Shown in pieces: positions 52,368-62,932 of a stretch of DNA of 64,000 nt; the first letter of the stretch is position 1, and every line of letters begins with the position of its first letter. The stretch is from Vreelandella lionensis. GTDB taxonomy: Bacteria; Pseudomonadota; Gammaproteobacteria; Pseudomonadales; Halomonadaceae. The stretch is taken from NCBI RefSeq assembly GCF_002087295.1, contig NZ_MWVI01000076.1, forward strand, positions 1-64,000. Direction: 5' to 3'. The position numbers were made by a program, and so were the translations under genes. Below the pieces are notes generated by a model that made no database searches, was not told the DNA's origin, and was given only the letters and a program-made list of their open reading frames with translations.

Positions 52368-53163
52368 ATGAATCCGATGGTCCAATTTACGCTGCGCGCT
52401 GCGCGTGGCGCTGTTGAACACTTTTTACGCGTTCGCGAACGTATCGAAAACGCCCATGAAGAATTTAACCTCGACCGCGTGCTAGAAGACACAGCGCGTA
52501 AAGCCGAGGCGACCATCGTTCAACAGCTGCAGCGTGGTTATCCTCTCCATGGTTTCTCCGGTCGCTATACGCCCTACAAAGCGGGTGAAGGCGAAGGTGA
52601 AGATACCGTATGGAAAATTGAACCGCTGCACGGCTACTCCAACTTGGCGGTAGCAGGGAAAGGGCTTTGCACTCTCAGTGGTGTGTCTCGTTAAAGGTCG
52701 CCCCGAACACGCGGTGGTGATCTCTCCCTTTGGTGATGACGAATATATCGCCAGTCGCGGCCGCGGCGCTCAGCACAACGACAAGCGCATGCGGGTTAGC
52801 AAACCAACCGCTATTCCTGCCACACGCATGGCGATGAGCCTGCCAGAAACCTGGCTGCGCCCGAGCCATCTGCCTGCTTACTTAACCATTACCCAGCAGC
52901 TCGCGCCGCAGGTAGAGACCCTGGTAGCGACCGGCAGCGGCCTGCTGGATATGTGCGAGCTGGCCGCAGGACGTGTAGACAGCGTCTTTGTGCTGGGCCT
53001 AGAAGAGCAGGATATGCAGGTAGGTACGCTGCTGCTAAAAGAAGCGGGCGCGCTGATGGGAACCCCGGATGGCAAGCCGACCGTGAATGCCGAAAGCAAA
53101 CTAATGGCCGCTGGCCCGCGCCTCTACAAAGCGCTGATTAAGCAGCTGGCGCCGCACTTCTAA
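52368..53163 (+). CDS. suhB: SuhB/inositol monophosphatase-family protein lacking metal ligands (frameshifted)
   Basis: About 265 residues when repaired; an extra C near 52668 separates NLAVAGKG from FALSVVCLVKGRPEHAVV. The fold and length match SuhB (NPMVQFTLRAARGAVEHF; ISPFGDDEYIASRGRGAQHND; GSGLLDMCELAAGRVDSVFV). However, the catalytic site is altered: the usual DPLDGTTNF is EPLHGYSNL, the upstream EE of the metal site is absent (FSGRYTPYK), and only the late Asp (LEEQDMQVG) remains. Phosphatase activity is therefore doubtful. E. coli SuhB also works in rRNA transcription antitermination with NusA, which does not need phosphatase activity; that role is a plausible inference here. Confidence 0.85.
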
Positions 53164-53190
53164 GAAGAGCGCGTTAGCTGTGAAGATATG

Positions 53191-53226
53191 AAAAGGCCCT
53201 GCCGGTTGATTCCGGCAGGGCCTTTT
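53191..53226. terminator. Bidirectional terminator between suhB and secF
   Basis: A 15-bp perfect stem AAAAGGCCCTGCCGG/CCGGCAGGGCCTTTT with loop TTGATT ends in a T tract on both strands, serving convergent suhB and secF. Confidence 0.92.
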
Positions 53227-53246
53227 CGTTGGCTGCTATAACGCGT

Positions 53247-54173
53247 TTAGGGCAGCTCTTCTTCCTCTTCATCCACTTCTTTCTTGGTGGGAATCAGGTC
53301 TTCCCGAGAGAGTTTCAGCGGAATCAACAGGGCACCGGAGATATAGATAGACGAGAACGTACCCACCACGATACCCACCAGTAGGGCGATCGCGAAGTTC
53401 TCGATCATATCGCCACCGAGCAGCAGCAGCGCTAGCAGTACCAGCACGGTTGTGCCTGAGGTAGCTAATGTGCGCGACAACGTAGCGTTAATCGCCTCGT
53501 TGAAAATCTGCGGCATATCGTCGATACGCGAGGTGCGGATCGTCTCGCGAATACGGTCATAGACCAGAATGGTGTCGTTCAGCGAGTAGCCGATGACCGC
53601 CAGAATGGCCGCCAGCACCGTGAGGTCGAAGTCGAGCTGGAACAGCGCGAACACGCCTACGACGATGATCACGTCGTGCAGCAGGGCAAGCAGGGCACCA
53701 AGGGCGAACTTGTACTGGAAGCGGAAAGCTACGTAAAGCATCACCACGCCCAGCGCGACGAGCAGGCCTAAGCCGCTCTGGTCACGCAACTGGTCGCCGA
53801 CCTGGGCGCCCACGAACTCGGCGCGCACTAAGTTGACACTATCGCCATTGGCACGCAGCAGATTGACAACCTCGTTACCCACGTCGCCATCAAACGCTTG
53901 CTGTAGGCGAATCAATACTTCTGTTGAAGCGCCAAAGGTTTGTACCGAGACATCCTGGAAACCGCTGTTTTCCAGCAGCTGACGAATGGCATCCAGCGAC
54001 GGCGCGGCACCGTAGCGCACCTCCACCAGGGTGCCGCCGGTAAAGTCCAGGCCCAGATTGAGCTGCTGAAATAGAACGGCGCCAATAGAGACAATCAGCA
54101 TCACGGCCGAGACGACAAACGCGAGGTTGCGCCGTCCCATAAAGTCGATGCGCAGTTGTGATAGGGGTTTCAT
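53247..54173 (-). CDS. secF: Protein translocase subunit SecF
   Basis: 308 residues from ATG 54173 (MKPLSQLRIDFMGRRN), preferred over GTG 54179 because AAGAGG is well spaced. Six membrane helices with a periplasmic domain after helix 1; the SecF signature LGLDFTGGTLVEVR, IGYSLNDTILVYDRIRE and the NATLSRTLATSGTT motif are seen. With SecD it uses the proton gradient to pull exported proteins. A Lys/Glu tail ends the protein. Intact, last gene of queA-tgt-yajC-secD-secF. Confidence 0.96.
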   Translation of the reverse strand: MKPLSQLRIDFMGRRNLAFVVSAVMLIVSIGAVLFQQLNLGLDFTGGTLVEVRYGAAPSLDAIRQLLENSGFQDVSVQTFGASTEVLIRLQQAFDGDVGNEVVNLLRANGDSVNLVRAEFVGAQVGDQLRDQSGLGLLVALGVVMLYVAFRFQYKFALGALLALLHDVIIVVGVFALFQLDFDLTVLAAILAVIGYSLNDTILVYDRIRETIRTSRIDDMPQIFNEAINATLSRTLATSGTTVLVLLALLLLGGDMIENFAIALLVGIVVGTFSSIYISGALLIPLKLSREDLIPTKKEVDEEEEELP

Positions 54174-54222
54174 TACCACCTCTTAAATTCTGTGCTGAGC
54201 GCGTGTTGAGATCCCATCGAGA

Positions 54223-56077
54223 TTAGATCCACAGCTTTTTGACGGGCTTGCCACCATAGGTCAGGTTGACCATGGCGCGCGTCACCAGCAGCGCAGTGAA
54301 CAACGATGTCAGGATGCCGATTGAAAGCGTGACGGCAAAGCCCTTCACCGGGCCGGTGCCAATCGAGAACAGAATCACCGCCACCAGCAGCGTGGTGATG
54401 TTGGCATCCACAATCGAGGTGAACGCCCGTTCATAACCCGCGTAAATAGCTTGCTGAATCGACATGCCGTTGCGCAGTTCTTCGCGTATCCGCTCAAAGA
54501 TAAGCACGTTGGCGTCTACCGCCATGCCCAGCGTCAACACGATACCGGCAATACCGGGTAGCGTGAGCGTGGCGCCCAGCATCGACATCACGGCGACTAG
54601 CAGCGTGAGGTTGAGCGCCAGGGCGATGTTGGCAAAAACGCCGAACACCTTGTAGCGCACCAGCATAAACAGCACGACTAGCAGCAGGCCGATCTGCACC
54701 GATAGCAGGCCGCGCTCGATGTTTTCAGCGCCTAGGCTTGGTCCAATGGTGCGCTCTTGCACGAAGTAAATCGGCGCTGCTAGCGAACCGGAACGCAGTA
54801 GCAGGGCAAGCTCGGCGGCTTCAGTGGGGGAATCAAGGCCGGTGATGCGGAAGCTGTTACCCAGCGCACTTTGAATCGTCGCCAAGCTGATCAGGCCGCG
54901 CTCGGTATACGGTTCGCGAACAATGGTCTCTTCGCCCGTTTCCGGGTCGACTTCGGATGCGGTCTTCGCTCTTATGCTCGATAAACAGCACCGCCATGTT
55001 GCGGCCAATGATGGTGCGCGTTGCGCGGTTCATCAGCGTGCCGCCGGTGCCATCCAGGTTGATGTTGACCTGGGGGCGACCGTTTTCGTCGAAGCTGTTG
55101 CTGGCGCTGGAGACGCTGTCACCAGTAATGATCACATCCCGCATCAGCTCCGCTGAGCGGGCCGGGTCGTTACGAAACTCAAAGCGTTCGGTTTCGGCAT
55201 CCGGCGTATCGTTGCGCGCTTCTAGACGAAACTCGAGGTTGGCCGTCGCGCCCACGATCCGCTTGGCGGCCACGGTGTCCTGTACGCCGGGTAGCTCGAC
55301 CACGATTTGGCTCGGCCCTTGGCGCTGTACCATGGGCTCGGCCACGCCCAGCTCGTTCACGCGGTTGCGCAGCGTGGTCAAGTTCTGGTTGATGGCGTAG
55401 TCCTGGATTTCGTTGACCGTGACATCGCTCAGCGTCATGACAAGGCTTGAAGCACGGCCATCCCCTTCGCTGGTGTACTCGAAGTTCGGGAAGTCGCGGC
55501 TGATCAAGCGGCGGGCGGTATCGCGGTCTTCAGTGCTGGCGAAGTCGATAGAGAGCGAGCGCTCTTCAATGGTGGTGTTGCGGTAGCGAATGCGTTCGCC
55601 ACGCAGCAGTGCGCGCCTGTCGCTGGCGTTCACCTCAAGGCGCTGGGTCAGCGCGGCATCCATATCCACTTCCAGTAGGAAGTGAACGCCGCCGCGTAAA
55701 TCGAGGCCCAGCGTCATCGGGGAAGCAGAAAAAGCTTGCAGCCAGCCAGGTGTCGCATCGGCAAGGTTGAGCGCCACGGTCGCGTTGGGGCCAAGCACCT
55801 CGGCGGCAATATCCCGCGCGTCGAGCTGGTCATCGTCGCTTTGCAGACGAATCAGCCATTGACCATTGTTCTCTTCAACGGCTTTGACGGCGATATCGCG
55901 CTCGCTGAGCGCTTCTTCAACGCGGGTAATTTGCCGTTCATCCAGGGCGTTGCCGTGGGCATCGCTAACCTGAATAGCGGGATCTGCGGGGAATAGATTG
56001 GGAAGCGAGTAGATAAGGCCAGCCACCAGGACGACCAGTATCAGCAGATACTTCCACAGGGGGTAACGGTTGAGCAT
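54223..56077 (-). CDS. secD: Protein translocase subunit SecD (frameshifted)
   Basis: About 618 residues when repaired. N-terminal helix [24 protein letters not shown], the signature [16 protein letters not shown], a large periplasmic P1 domain ([24 protein letters not shown]), then five membrane helices ([38 protein letters not shown]). An extra base near 54972 separates FIEHK from [15 protein letters not shown]. SecD is essential for efficient export, so an error is likely. Confidence 0.94.
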
Positions 56078-56211
56078 GCAAGCCCTGCCTTCAATTACAA
56101 ACGGAATCGCTGTGCACAGACAGGCTGGTCACAGCAACGTTCACCATCGACGCTACCATGTCACCCCTGCCGGGGTGGCTGGCACTGGGTCGGCAGGGGG
56201 GAGTGCAAGCG

Positions 56212-56538
56212 TTAGATGGACTTAATGGTGCCTTTAGGCAGTACGGCAGCAACGGCGTTCTTCTGCACGTTCACTTCGGTACCTTCAGAGACTTCCAGGC
56301 TCAGGAACTCATCGCTGACTTTGGATACGCGGCCAACCAGGCCACCACCGATCACGACTTCATCGCCTTTGGCGAGACCAGACACCAGCTGTTTGTGCTG
56401 CTTGGCACGCTTAGCTTGCGGACGCCACAGAAGGAAGTAAAAAATCAGTACGAAACCGACCAGCATAAGGATTGGCGCGATGCCGCCGCCAGCAGCGGCT
56501 TCTTGGGCATGGGCTGGTGAGATGAAGAAATCCAGCAT
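56212..56538 (-). CDS. yajC: Preprotein translocase subunit YajC
   Basis: 108 residues from ATG 56538 (MLDFFISPAHAQEA). One membrane helix at about 20-42 (APILMLVGFVLIFYFLLWRPQ), then a cytoplasmic domain (LVSGLAKGDEVVIGGGLVGRV, NAVAAVLPKGTIKSI). It associates with SecDF. AGGAG lies eleven bases upstream. Intact. Confidence 0.95.
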   Translation of the reverse strand: MLDFFISPAHAQEAAAGGGIAPILMLVGFVLIFYFLLWRPQAKRAKQHKQLVSGLAKGDEVVIGGGLVGRVSKVSDEFLSLEVSEGTEVNVQKNAVAAVLPKGTIKSI

Positions 56539-56615
56539 TGCAGGGAACTCCTGGGTTAGAACACTCAATGGGTGAACGGATTAAGCCACTCGCCTCAGCC
56601 AGTGGCTTTTATTGT

Positions 56616-57772
<1,157 letters not shown>

Positions 57773-57776
57773 TTAA

Positions 57777-58809
57777 TTAGCGGGTAAGCAGCATGGCGTC
57801 GCCATAACTAAAAAAGGCGTACCGCTCTTCTACCGCCGTACGGTAAGCCTGCATCATGTGTTCATAGCCTGCGAACGCTGACACCAGCATCAGCAGAGTA
57901 GATTCGGGCAGGTGGAAGTTGGTAATCAGGGCATCCACGCAGCGCCACTCGTAGCCTGGGTAGATTGAAAATATCCGTGTCGCCGCTGAATGGGGCAATC
58001 TTGCCGTCGCTGCTCTTCATGCAGGCGCTCTCCAGGCAACGGACGCTGGTGGTACCCACGGCAATCACTCGTTTGCCAGCGGCCTGGGTGTCGCGAACCT
58101 GTTGGCAGGTAGCTTCGCTCACCTCAATCCATTCGCTGTGCATATGGTGCTCAAGGATGTTGTCCACTCGCACTGGCTGAAAAGTACCCGCGCCAACATG
58201 AAGTGTCACAAAGGCACTGTTGATGCCTTTTTCGGCCAGGGCATCCAGCAGCGGTTGATCGAAGTGAAGGCCAGCGGTAGGTGCCGCAACGGCACCATCG
58301 CGGCGGGCATAGACGGTTTGATAGCGCTCGCGGTCGCTCAACTCGTCTTCCCGGGTGATATAGGGCGGCAGCGGCATATGGCCGTGCTTTTCCAGCAGCG
58401 CGATCATTGGCGTATCGCCTAAAAAGTGCAGCTCGAACAGTGCATCACGGCGGCCTTCGACCACGGCGTGGATATCGCCCTCGAAAATCAGCTCGGTGCC
58501 CGGCTTGGGCGATTTGCTTGAGCGGATATGCGCCAGCCCCCGGTGGCTATCCAGCGGGCGCTCCAGCAGCATTTCCACCTTGCCGCCGCTGGCCTTATGG
58601 CCATGCAGGCGGGCGGGAATCACGCGGGTATCGTTAAACACCAACAGGTCGCCCGGCTCAAGTAGGTCCAGCAGGTCAGGAAAGCGGCGATGAGCCAGCG
58701 CGCCGCTTTGACCATCCACACACAGTAAACGGCAATCACTGCGCTGCTCGGACGGATAGCGGGCAATTAGCTCATCGGGTAGCTCGAAATGGAAGTCCGC
58801 ACGCTGCAT
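57777..58809 (-). CDS. queA: S-adenosylmethionine:tRNA ribosyltransferase-isomerase (frameshifted)
   Basis: About 344 residues when repaired. Converts preQ1 to epoxyqueuosine at tRNA position 34. [64 protein letters not shown] and [13 protein letters not shown] are family blocks. An extra A near 57967 shifts the frame after SGDTDIF; the corrected frame continues [23 protein letters not shown] to DAMLLTR. Head of the queA-tgt-yajC-secDF run. Confidence 0.95.
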
Positions 58810-58884
58810 GTGAAGAAGCTCTTTTCAGTGGTCAAACAAGCCGCCTAGGATAGCGCTTTAGGTGGATAAAGTCAGTCGATGAGA

Positions 58885-58912
58885 TTGACCTGGGGGGTTA
58901 TCTCCGTATAAT
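58885..58912 (+). promoter_or_regulatory. tRNA-Leu promoter
   Basis: TTGACC, 16 bases, TATAAT, then a GC-rich discriminator (GCGC) twelve bases before the tRNA gene: a strong sigma-70 promoter with the discriminator type linked to stringent control. Confidence 0.85.
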
Positions 58913-58923
58913 GCGCATCCATT

Positions 58924-59010
58924 GCCGGTGTGGCGGAATTGGTAGACGCAGCGGATTCAAAATCCGCCGCCTTTACGGGTGTGCCAGTTCGAGTCTGGCC
59001 ACCGGCACCA
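58924..59010 (+). tRNA. tRNA-Leu (CAA)
   Basis: 87 bases with acceptor arms GCCGGTG/CACCGGC, discriminator A and encoded CCA. The anticodon stem GCGGA/TCCGC presents loop TTCAAAA, so the anticodon is CAA. A long variable arm (GCCTTTACGGGTG-type) and GTTCGAGTC T loop fit a class II leucine tRNA. Confidence 0.97.
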
Positions 59011-59017
59011 AATTCAG

Positions 59018-59050
59018 GGGCTTAGCGTTTTATCGCTAGGCCCTTTTTTT
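59018..59050 (+). terminator. Terminator after tRNA-Leu
   Basis: GGGCTTAGCG/CGCTAGGCCC stem (one G-T pair) with loop TTTTAT, followed by seven T. Confidence 0.88.
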
Positions 59051-59219
59051 GTGCCCGTTGTTTGATGATTCACGCTAATAAAACGTTTTAGTGAAGATGT
59101 CAGTGAGTCAAAAATTCCAAATTTCAGCCCATTAGGGCCTAGTGCTAAACGCTTTTTATGGTAAATATGCGGGGTTGTTATAAACGAAAGAAAAAACCTA
59201 CCTTCGCTGGAGATATCCC

Positions 59220-59576
59220 ATGGGCGTGACCTATCACGAAAGCAATGCACGTATGAGCCAAGTGGCTGTTCATAACGGAACGGTCTACCTCGCGGGCCAA
59301 GTACCGGCAGATGCCACGGTGGGCATGCGTGGCCAAACCGAGCAGGTGTTGGCGCGCATCGATGAGCTGCTGGCGCAGGCGGGCACCTCTAAAGAGCACC
59401 TGATCTCTGCTCAGGTGTGGGTGACCGATATGGCCGAGTTTGCGGAAATGAACGAAGTGTGGGAAGCCTGGGTGGTGCCGGGTCGTCCGCCGGTACGCGC
59501 GGCGCTGGAAGCCAAGCTGGCCAAGCCCGAGTGGAAAGTGGAAATTATGGTGATCGCAGCCCTGCCTGACGCATAA
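59220..59576 (+). CDS. RidA/YjgF-family imine deaminase, first copy
   Basis: 118 residues of the RidA superfamily. MGVTYHESNARMSQVAVHNGTVYLAGQ-type N terminus, then GQTEQVLARIDELLAQAG, HLISAQVWVTDMAEF and the active-site Arg region VPGRPPVRAALEAKLAKPEWKVEI. RidA proteins hydrolyse reactive imines and enamines made by PLP or oxidative enzymes. It resembles the Rid subgroup tied to amino-acid catabolism rather than housekeeping RidA, judged from its neighbours. A 200-base promoter region with palindrome TAAAACGTTTTA (59079-59090) lies upstream. Intact. Confidence 0.92.
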   Translation: MGVTYHESNARMSQVAVHNGTVYLAGQVPADATVGMRGQTEQVLARIDELLAQAGTSKEHLISAQVWVTDMAEFAEMNEVWEAWVVPGRPPVRAALEAKLAKPEWKVEIMVIAALPDA

Positions 59577-59651
59577 GGGTAGTGGCCTGTTGTAGGGTGC
59601 GTTAATGCAACGTTAACGCACCCTCGATTTTAAGCGGGGCATCGCCGTATA

Positions 59652-60458
59652 GTGAAGGCCCTTGTTGAGAATCAACCCAATGGTAAGTTCATGGCCCAGT
59701 TTGAGCTGCATAGCCGCAATTTGGCCCCAGAGCAGGTGGCGCACTCCCACAATTTCCACCAGCTAATCCTGGCGACGTGTGGCGTTACCGAGCTTGCCAT
59801 GGAAGGCCAGGGGGAGCGGGTCACCGCTCGCCGTGGCTGTTTGATCCCTTCGTCGCGCCATCACGAGTATCAGGGCGATGGCAGCAACCGTACGCTGGTG
59901 CTGGATATCCCCGTGCAGCACTTAGCCACGCTGGAAAAGGGCAGTGAGATTGAGCGCTTATTCGATAAGCCGCGTTTCTTTACCGTTCCGCCTGCCTTAA
60001 ATCAGCTTACCCATGCGCTCGCTCATCAGCTTGATCAGTGCCCAGCACTGCAAAATGAAATCGCCGTGCTGCTGCTGCGGGCGCTCTATATGTACCTAAA
60101 CGATGCGCCAAAACAGACGGCCGACCAGCTCGGAGTTCGGTGTATCAGCGAACGGCTCGATCTAGAACGTTTGGATGCTTGGCTAGATCAGCATTTGGCG
60201 GATGAAATACGGGTGGAGCAGTTAGCCGCGCTGTGTGCGTTAAGCCCTGGGCACTTTCATAGCTGCTTTCGCGAGTTAACTGGCGTGACGCCGCTGGCTT
60301 ATGTACAGCGCAGGCGGTTAGAGCATGCGCGCACGATGGTTCGCCATAGCGCGCTGAGTCTTGGCCACATTGCCATGCTGGTGGGCTTTCGCGACCAAGG
60401 CAGCTTCTCCCGCGCCTATCGTCGTTACTTTGAGATTTCCCCCTCTTCTGATAGATAA
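59652..60458 (+). CDS. AraC-family transcriptional regulator
   Basis: 268 residues from GTG 59652; ATG 59691 (MAQFELHSRNL) is an equally possible start, neither with a strong ribosome site. An N-terminal cupin sensor (VAHSHNFHQLILATCGVTELAM, RGCLIPSSRHHEYQG) is followed by two helix-turn-helix motifs (RVEQLAALCALSPGHFHSCFRELTG; LGHIAMLVGFRDQGSFSRAYRRYF). It sits between two RidA genes, on the same strand as the catabolic genes it probably activates. Inducer unknown. Confidence 0.9.
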   Translation: MKALVENQPNGKFMAQFELHSRNLAPEQVAHSHNFHQLILATCGVTELAMEGQGERVTARRGCLIPSSRHHEYQGDGSNRTLVLDIPVQHLATLEKGSEIERLFDKPRFFTVPPALNQLTHALAHQLDQCPALQNEIAVLLLRALYMYLNDAPKQTADQLGVRCISERLDLERLDAWLDQHLADEIRVEQLAALCALSPGHFHSCFRELTGVTPLAYVQRRRLEHARTMVRHSALSLGHIAMLVGFRDQGSFSRAYRRYFEISPSSDR

Positions 60459-60574
60459 CGCCTGAACACGCTGCCTGCCTGACTTGCGGGCAAATTTGCC
60501 AGAGTTTCGGGTCAGCACACCCTTTTGCATCGTCGTAGTCTCAAGAGGATCCCCCCCTTCCTTGGAGAGACCCC

Positions 60575-60930
60575 ATGGGCGTGACCTACCAAGACAGCAA
60601 TACTCGCATGAGCAAAGTGGCGATTCATAACGGCACGGTGTATCTCGCAGGCCAAGTGCCAACGGATACCACCGCCGATATGCGTGGGCAAACCGAGCAA
60701 GTGCTTGCACGTATCGACCAACTGCTGGTGCAAGCGGGGACATCCAAAGAGCACCTAATTTCTCCCAAGTGTGGGTCACCAGCATGGCGGAGTTCGATCA
60801 AATGAACCAAGCTTGGGATGCCTGGGTAGTGCCGGGCCGCCCGCCAGTGCGCGCCGCGCTTGAAGCCAAGCTGGCTAAGCCTGAGTGGAAAGTCGAAATC
60901 ATGGTCATCGCCGCAGTTCCGGAGGCATGA
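60575..60930 (+). CDS. RidA/YjgF-family imine deaminase, second copy (frameshifted)
   Basis: About 119 residues when repaired, strongly similar to the first copy along its whole length (MGVTYQDSNTRMSKVAIHNG, GQTEQVLARIDQLLVQAGTSKEHLIS; then MNQAWDAWVVPGRPPVRAALEA). A missing base near 60764 breaks the frame (LISPKCG versus AQVWVTSMAEFDQ). The two genes clearly arose by duplication, with the regulator gene between them. It ends two bases before the dehydrogenase gene, so they are co-translated. Confidence 0.9.
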
Positions 60931-60931
60931 T

Positions 60932-61879
60932 ATGCAGGTCGTCTCAGCAGTGGAAGTAGCAAAGTATCTTGCTTGGCAAGGGTTGATCGAACGCTTACGG
61001 CATACCTTTGTGAACGGCGTGGAATCTCCGCCGCGTCATCACCATGCTAGGCACCGTCCAGATGGTGAAGTCACCATGCTGCTGATGCCCGCCTGGGAAG
61101 CCGCTGGCTATATCGGTGTGAAAATGGTCAACGTGTTTCCGCAAAACGCCGAGCACGGTATTCCCGCTATTTCCGGGCTTTACCTGCTAAGCGAAGGCAA
61201 GCACGGCCAGCCGCTGGCCTGTATCGATGGCAGTGAATTAACCCGCCGCCGTACTGCGGCAGCCTCTGCTCTGGCTGCTCAAGCATTAGCCAACGAAGAG
61301 GCTGATACGCTATTGGTCGTGGGGACAGGAAAGCTGGCACCCATGGTAATTGAAGCCCACGCTAGCGTGCGGCCGATCAAGCGGGTACTGATCTGGGGAC
61401 GTAACCCCAGCAAGGCAACGGCGATTGCTGAGGAGTACGCAAGCCGTTTTGATACCCAAGTAGTAGAAGCATTACCCGCCGCCGTGGCGGAAGCGGATAT
61501 TGTCAGTTGCGTGACGCTCTCTACCCAGCCGATCATTAAAGGCGAATGGCTGACGCCAGGAACACACCTGGATCTAATTGGCGCGTTTCGGCCGCAAATG
61601 CGGGAAACCGACGCAGAGTGCTTACGCCGCTCACAAGTATTTGTGGATACCTACGCCGGGGCAAAAGGCGAAGCGGGAGATATTCTGCAGGCCATAGATG
61701 AAGGCGCTTTCCAATTTGATGACATCCAAGCCGAGCTTGCCGAAGTGCTGACAGGCACCAAACCTGGGCGCTCGGATAAAGACGCCATCACGCTATTTAA
61801 ATCGGTGGGCTCTTCGCTGGAAGATTTAGCCGCTGCTATTGAAATATGGGAGTCACTGCCTGAATCTGCTGTTTCATAG
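60932..61879 (+). CDS. Ornithine cyclodeaminase/mu-crystallin-family enzyme
   Basis: 315 residues from ATG 60932. NAD(P)-binding fold with family blocks GVKMVNVFPQN (catalytic Lys), DGSELTRRRTAAASALAAQ, VVGTGKLAPMVIEAH and the DLIGAFRPQMRETD acid residue. Members include ornithine cyclodeaminase, Δ1-pyrroline-2-carboxylate reductase and the EutC protein of ectoine use. All make or reduce imines, which fits the adjacent RidA imine deaminase. The exact substrate cannot be told. A GGAGG sequence lies just before the start. Intact. Confidence 0.88.
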   Translation: MQVVSAVEVAKYLAWQGLIERLRHTFVNGVESPPRHHHARHRPDGEVTMLLMPAWEAAGYIGVKMVNVFPQNAEHGIPAISGLYLLSEGKHGQPLACIDGSELTRRRTAAASALAAQALANEEADTLLVVGTGKLAPMVIEAHASVRPIKRVLIWGRNPSKATAIAEEYASRFDTQVVEALPAAVAEADIVSCVTLSTQPIIKGEWLTPGTHLDLIGAFRPQMRETDAECLRRSQVFVDTYAGAKGEAGDILQAIDEGAFQFDDIQAELAEVLTGTKPGRSDKDAITLFKSVGSSLEDLAAAIEIWESLPESAVS

Positions 61880-61900
61880 TTTCGCTAAGGACTGCGACCC

Positions 61901-62932
61901 ATGAAGTGCTTTTATCATCCTGATCAGGCGATGCATGCGCCGCCTACCTACCTGCTACGTGGCCAGCCCGTCGCATCGCCGGAAGGCCCGGTGCGTGCCG
62001 AGCTACTGACGCAGGGGTTAGCAAAGGCTGGCTTAGTGCTCACTGCGCCAGTTGAGTCAGACTCCCCCAAGCTGCGTAAGCGCTTAGAGCAAATTCATAC
62101 GCCGCGTTACCTGACGTTCTTGGAAACAATATATGCCCGCTGGCAGGCGCTGCCCAATGCCGCCGAGTTCGTGGCACCCAACATTCACCCCTGCGGAGGA
62201 GGCCACCACTACCCGCGCCACCCGCTTGGGCAAGCGGGCTGGCACCTGCACGATATGGCCTGCCCGCTCAGCGCGACCAGTTTTCAAGGTGCGCTGGCCT
62301 CGGCCGCCACTGCTGAGGCGGCAGCAGAAGCGGTGCTAGACGGAGAACCGGTGGCCTATGCGCTGTGCCGCCCGCCAGGCCACCATGCTGGGCCGGAGCG
62401 CGCAGGCGGCTTTTGCCTGCTGAACAACTCTGCGCTGGCGGCTACCGTGCTGCGCGAACGCTTTGCCAAGGTAGCGATTATTGATGTGGACCTGCACCAC
62501 GGTAACGGCACCCAGGATATTTTCTACGCCAGAAATGATGTATGGACTGGCTCGCTACACGCCGACCCCAGCGATTTTTATCCGTTTTTCTGGGGCGGTG
62601 CCGATGAAGAGGGTAGCGATGAAGGCGTGGGTTGCAACGTGAATCTCCCCCTGCCGGTGGGCAGCGATGGCGAGGTCTATTTAGATGCGCTGGCGATCCT
62701 GATCGACCATCTGCAGCGCTATGAGCCGGATGCGGTAGTGGTGGCACTCGGGCTGGATGCCCATAAAGATGACCCGTTAGCGGGCCTTAATGTGGAAACC
62801 GAGGCGTTTATCGAGGTGGGCAAACGCTTAAAAGCGCTCTCGCTACCCATGGTGATTGTGCAGGAAGGCGGCTACCCCACCGAGCATTTAAGCGCCAACC
62901 TAGCGGCCTTTATGCAGGGGGTTACCGCATGA
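61901..62932 (+). CDS. Histone deacetylase-superfamily amidohydrolase (acetylpolyamine amidohydrolase-like)
   Basis: 343 residues, the length of bacterial AphA-type enzymes. Zinc-dependent arginase/HDAC fold: catalytic His pair in CRPPGHHAGPE, metal ligands in IIDVDLHHGNGTQDIF, and the late Asp in ALGLDAHKDDPLAG; Gly-rich QEGGYPTEHL ends the active site. The N-terminal FYHPDQAMHAPPTYLLRG matches polyamine deacetylases of Pseudomonas. It would remove acetyl groups from acetylated polyamines or amino acids; the target is inferred only. Stop overlaps the next start (ATGA). Confidence 0.9.
   Translation: MKCFYHPDQAMHAPPTYLLRGQPVASPEGPVRAELLTQGLAKAGLVLTAPVESDSPKLRKRLEQIHTPRYLTFLETIYARWQALPNAAEFVAPNIHPCGGGHHYPRHPLGQAGWHLHDMACPLSATSFQGALASAATAEAAAEAVLDGEPVAYALCRPPGHHAGPERAGGFCLLNNSALAATVLRERFAKVAIIDVDLHHGNGTQDIFYARNDVWTGSLHADPSDFYPFFWGGADEEGSDEGVGCNVNLPLPVGSDGEVYLDALAILIDHLQRYEPDAVVVALGLDAHKDDPLAGLNVETEAFIEVGKRLKALSLPMVIVQEGGYPTEHLSANLAAFMQGVTA

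Noticed and set aside
58924..59220. tRNA-Leu as an integration site for a mobile island
   Set aside because: No integrase gene, no repeat of the tRNA 3' end and no composition change were seen downstream.
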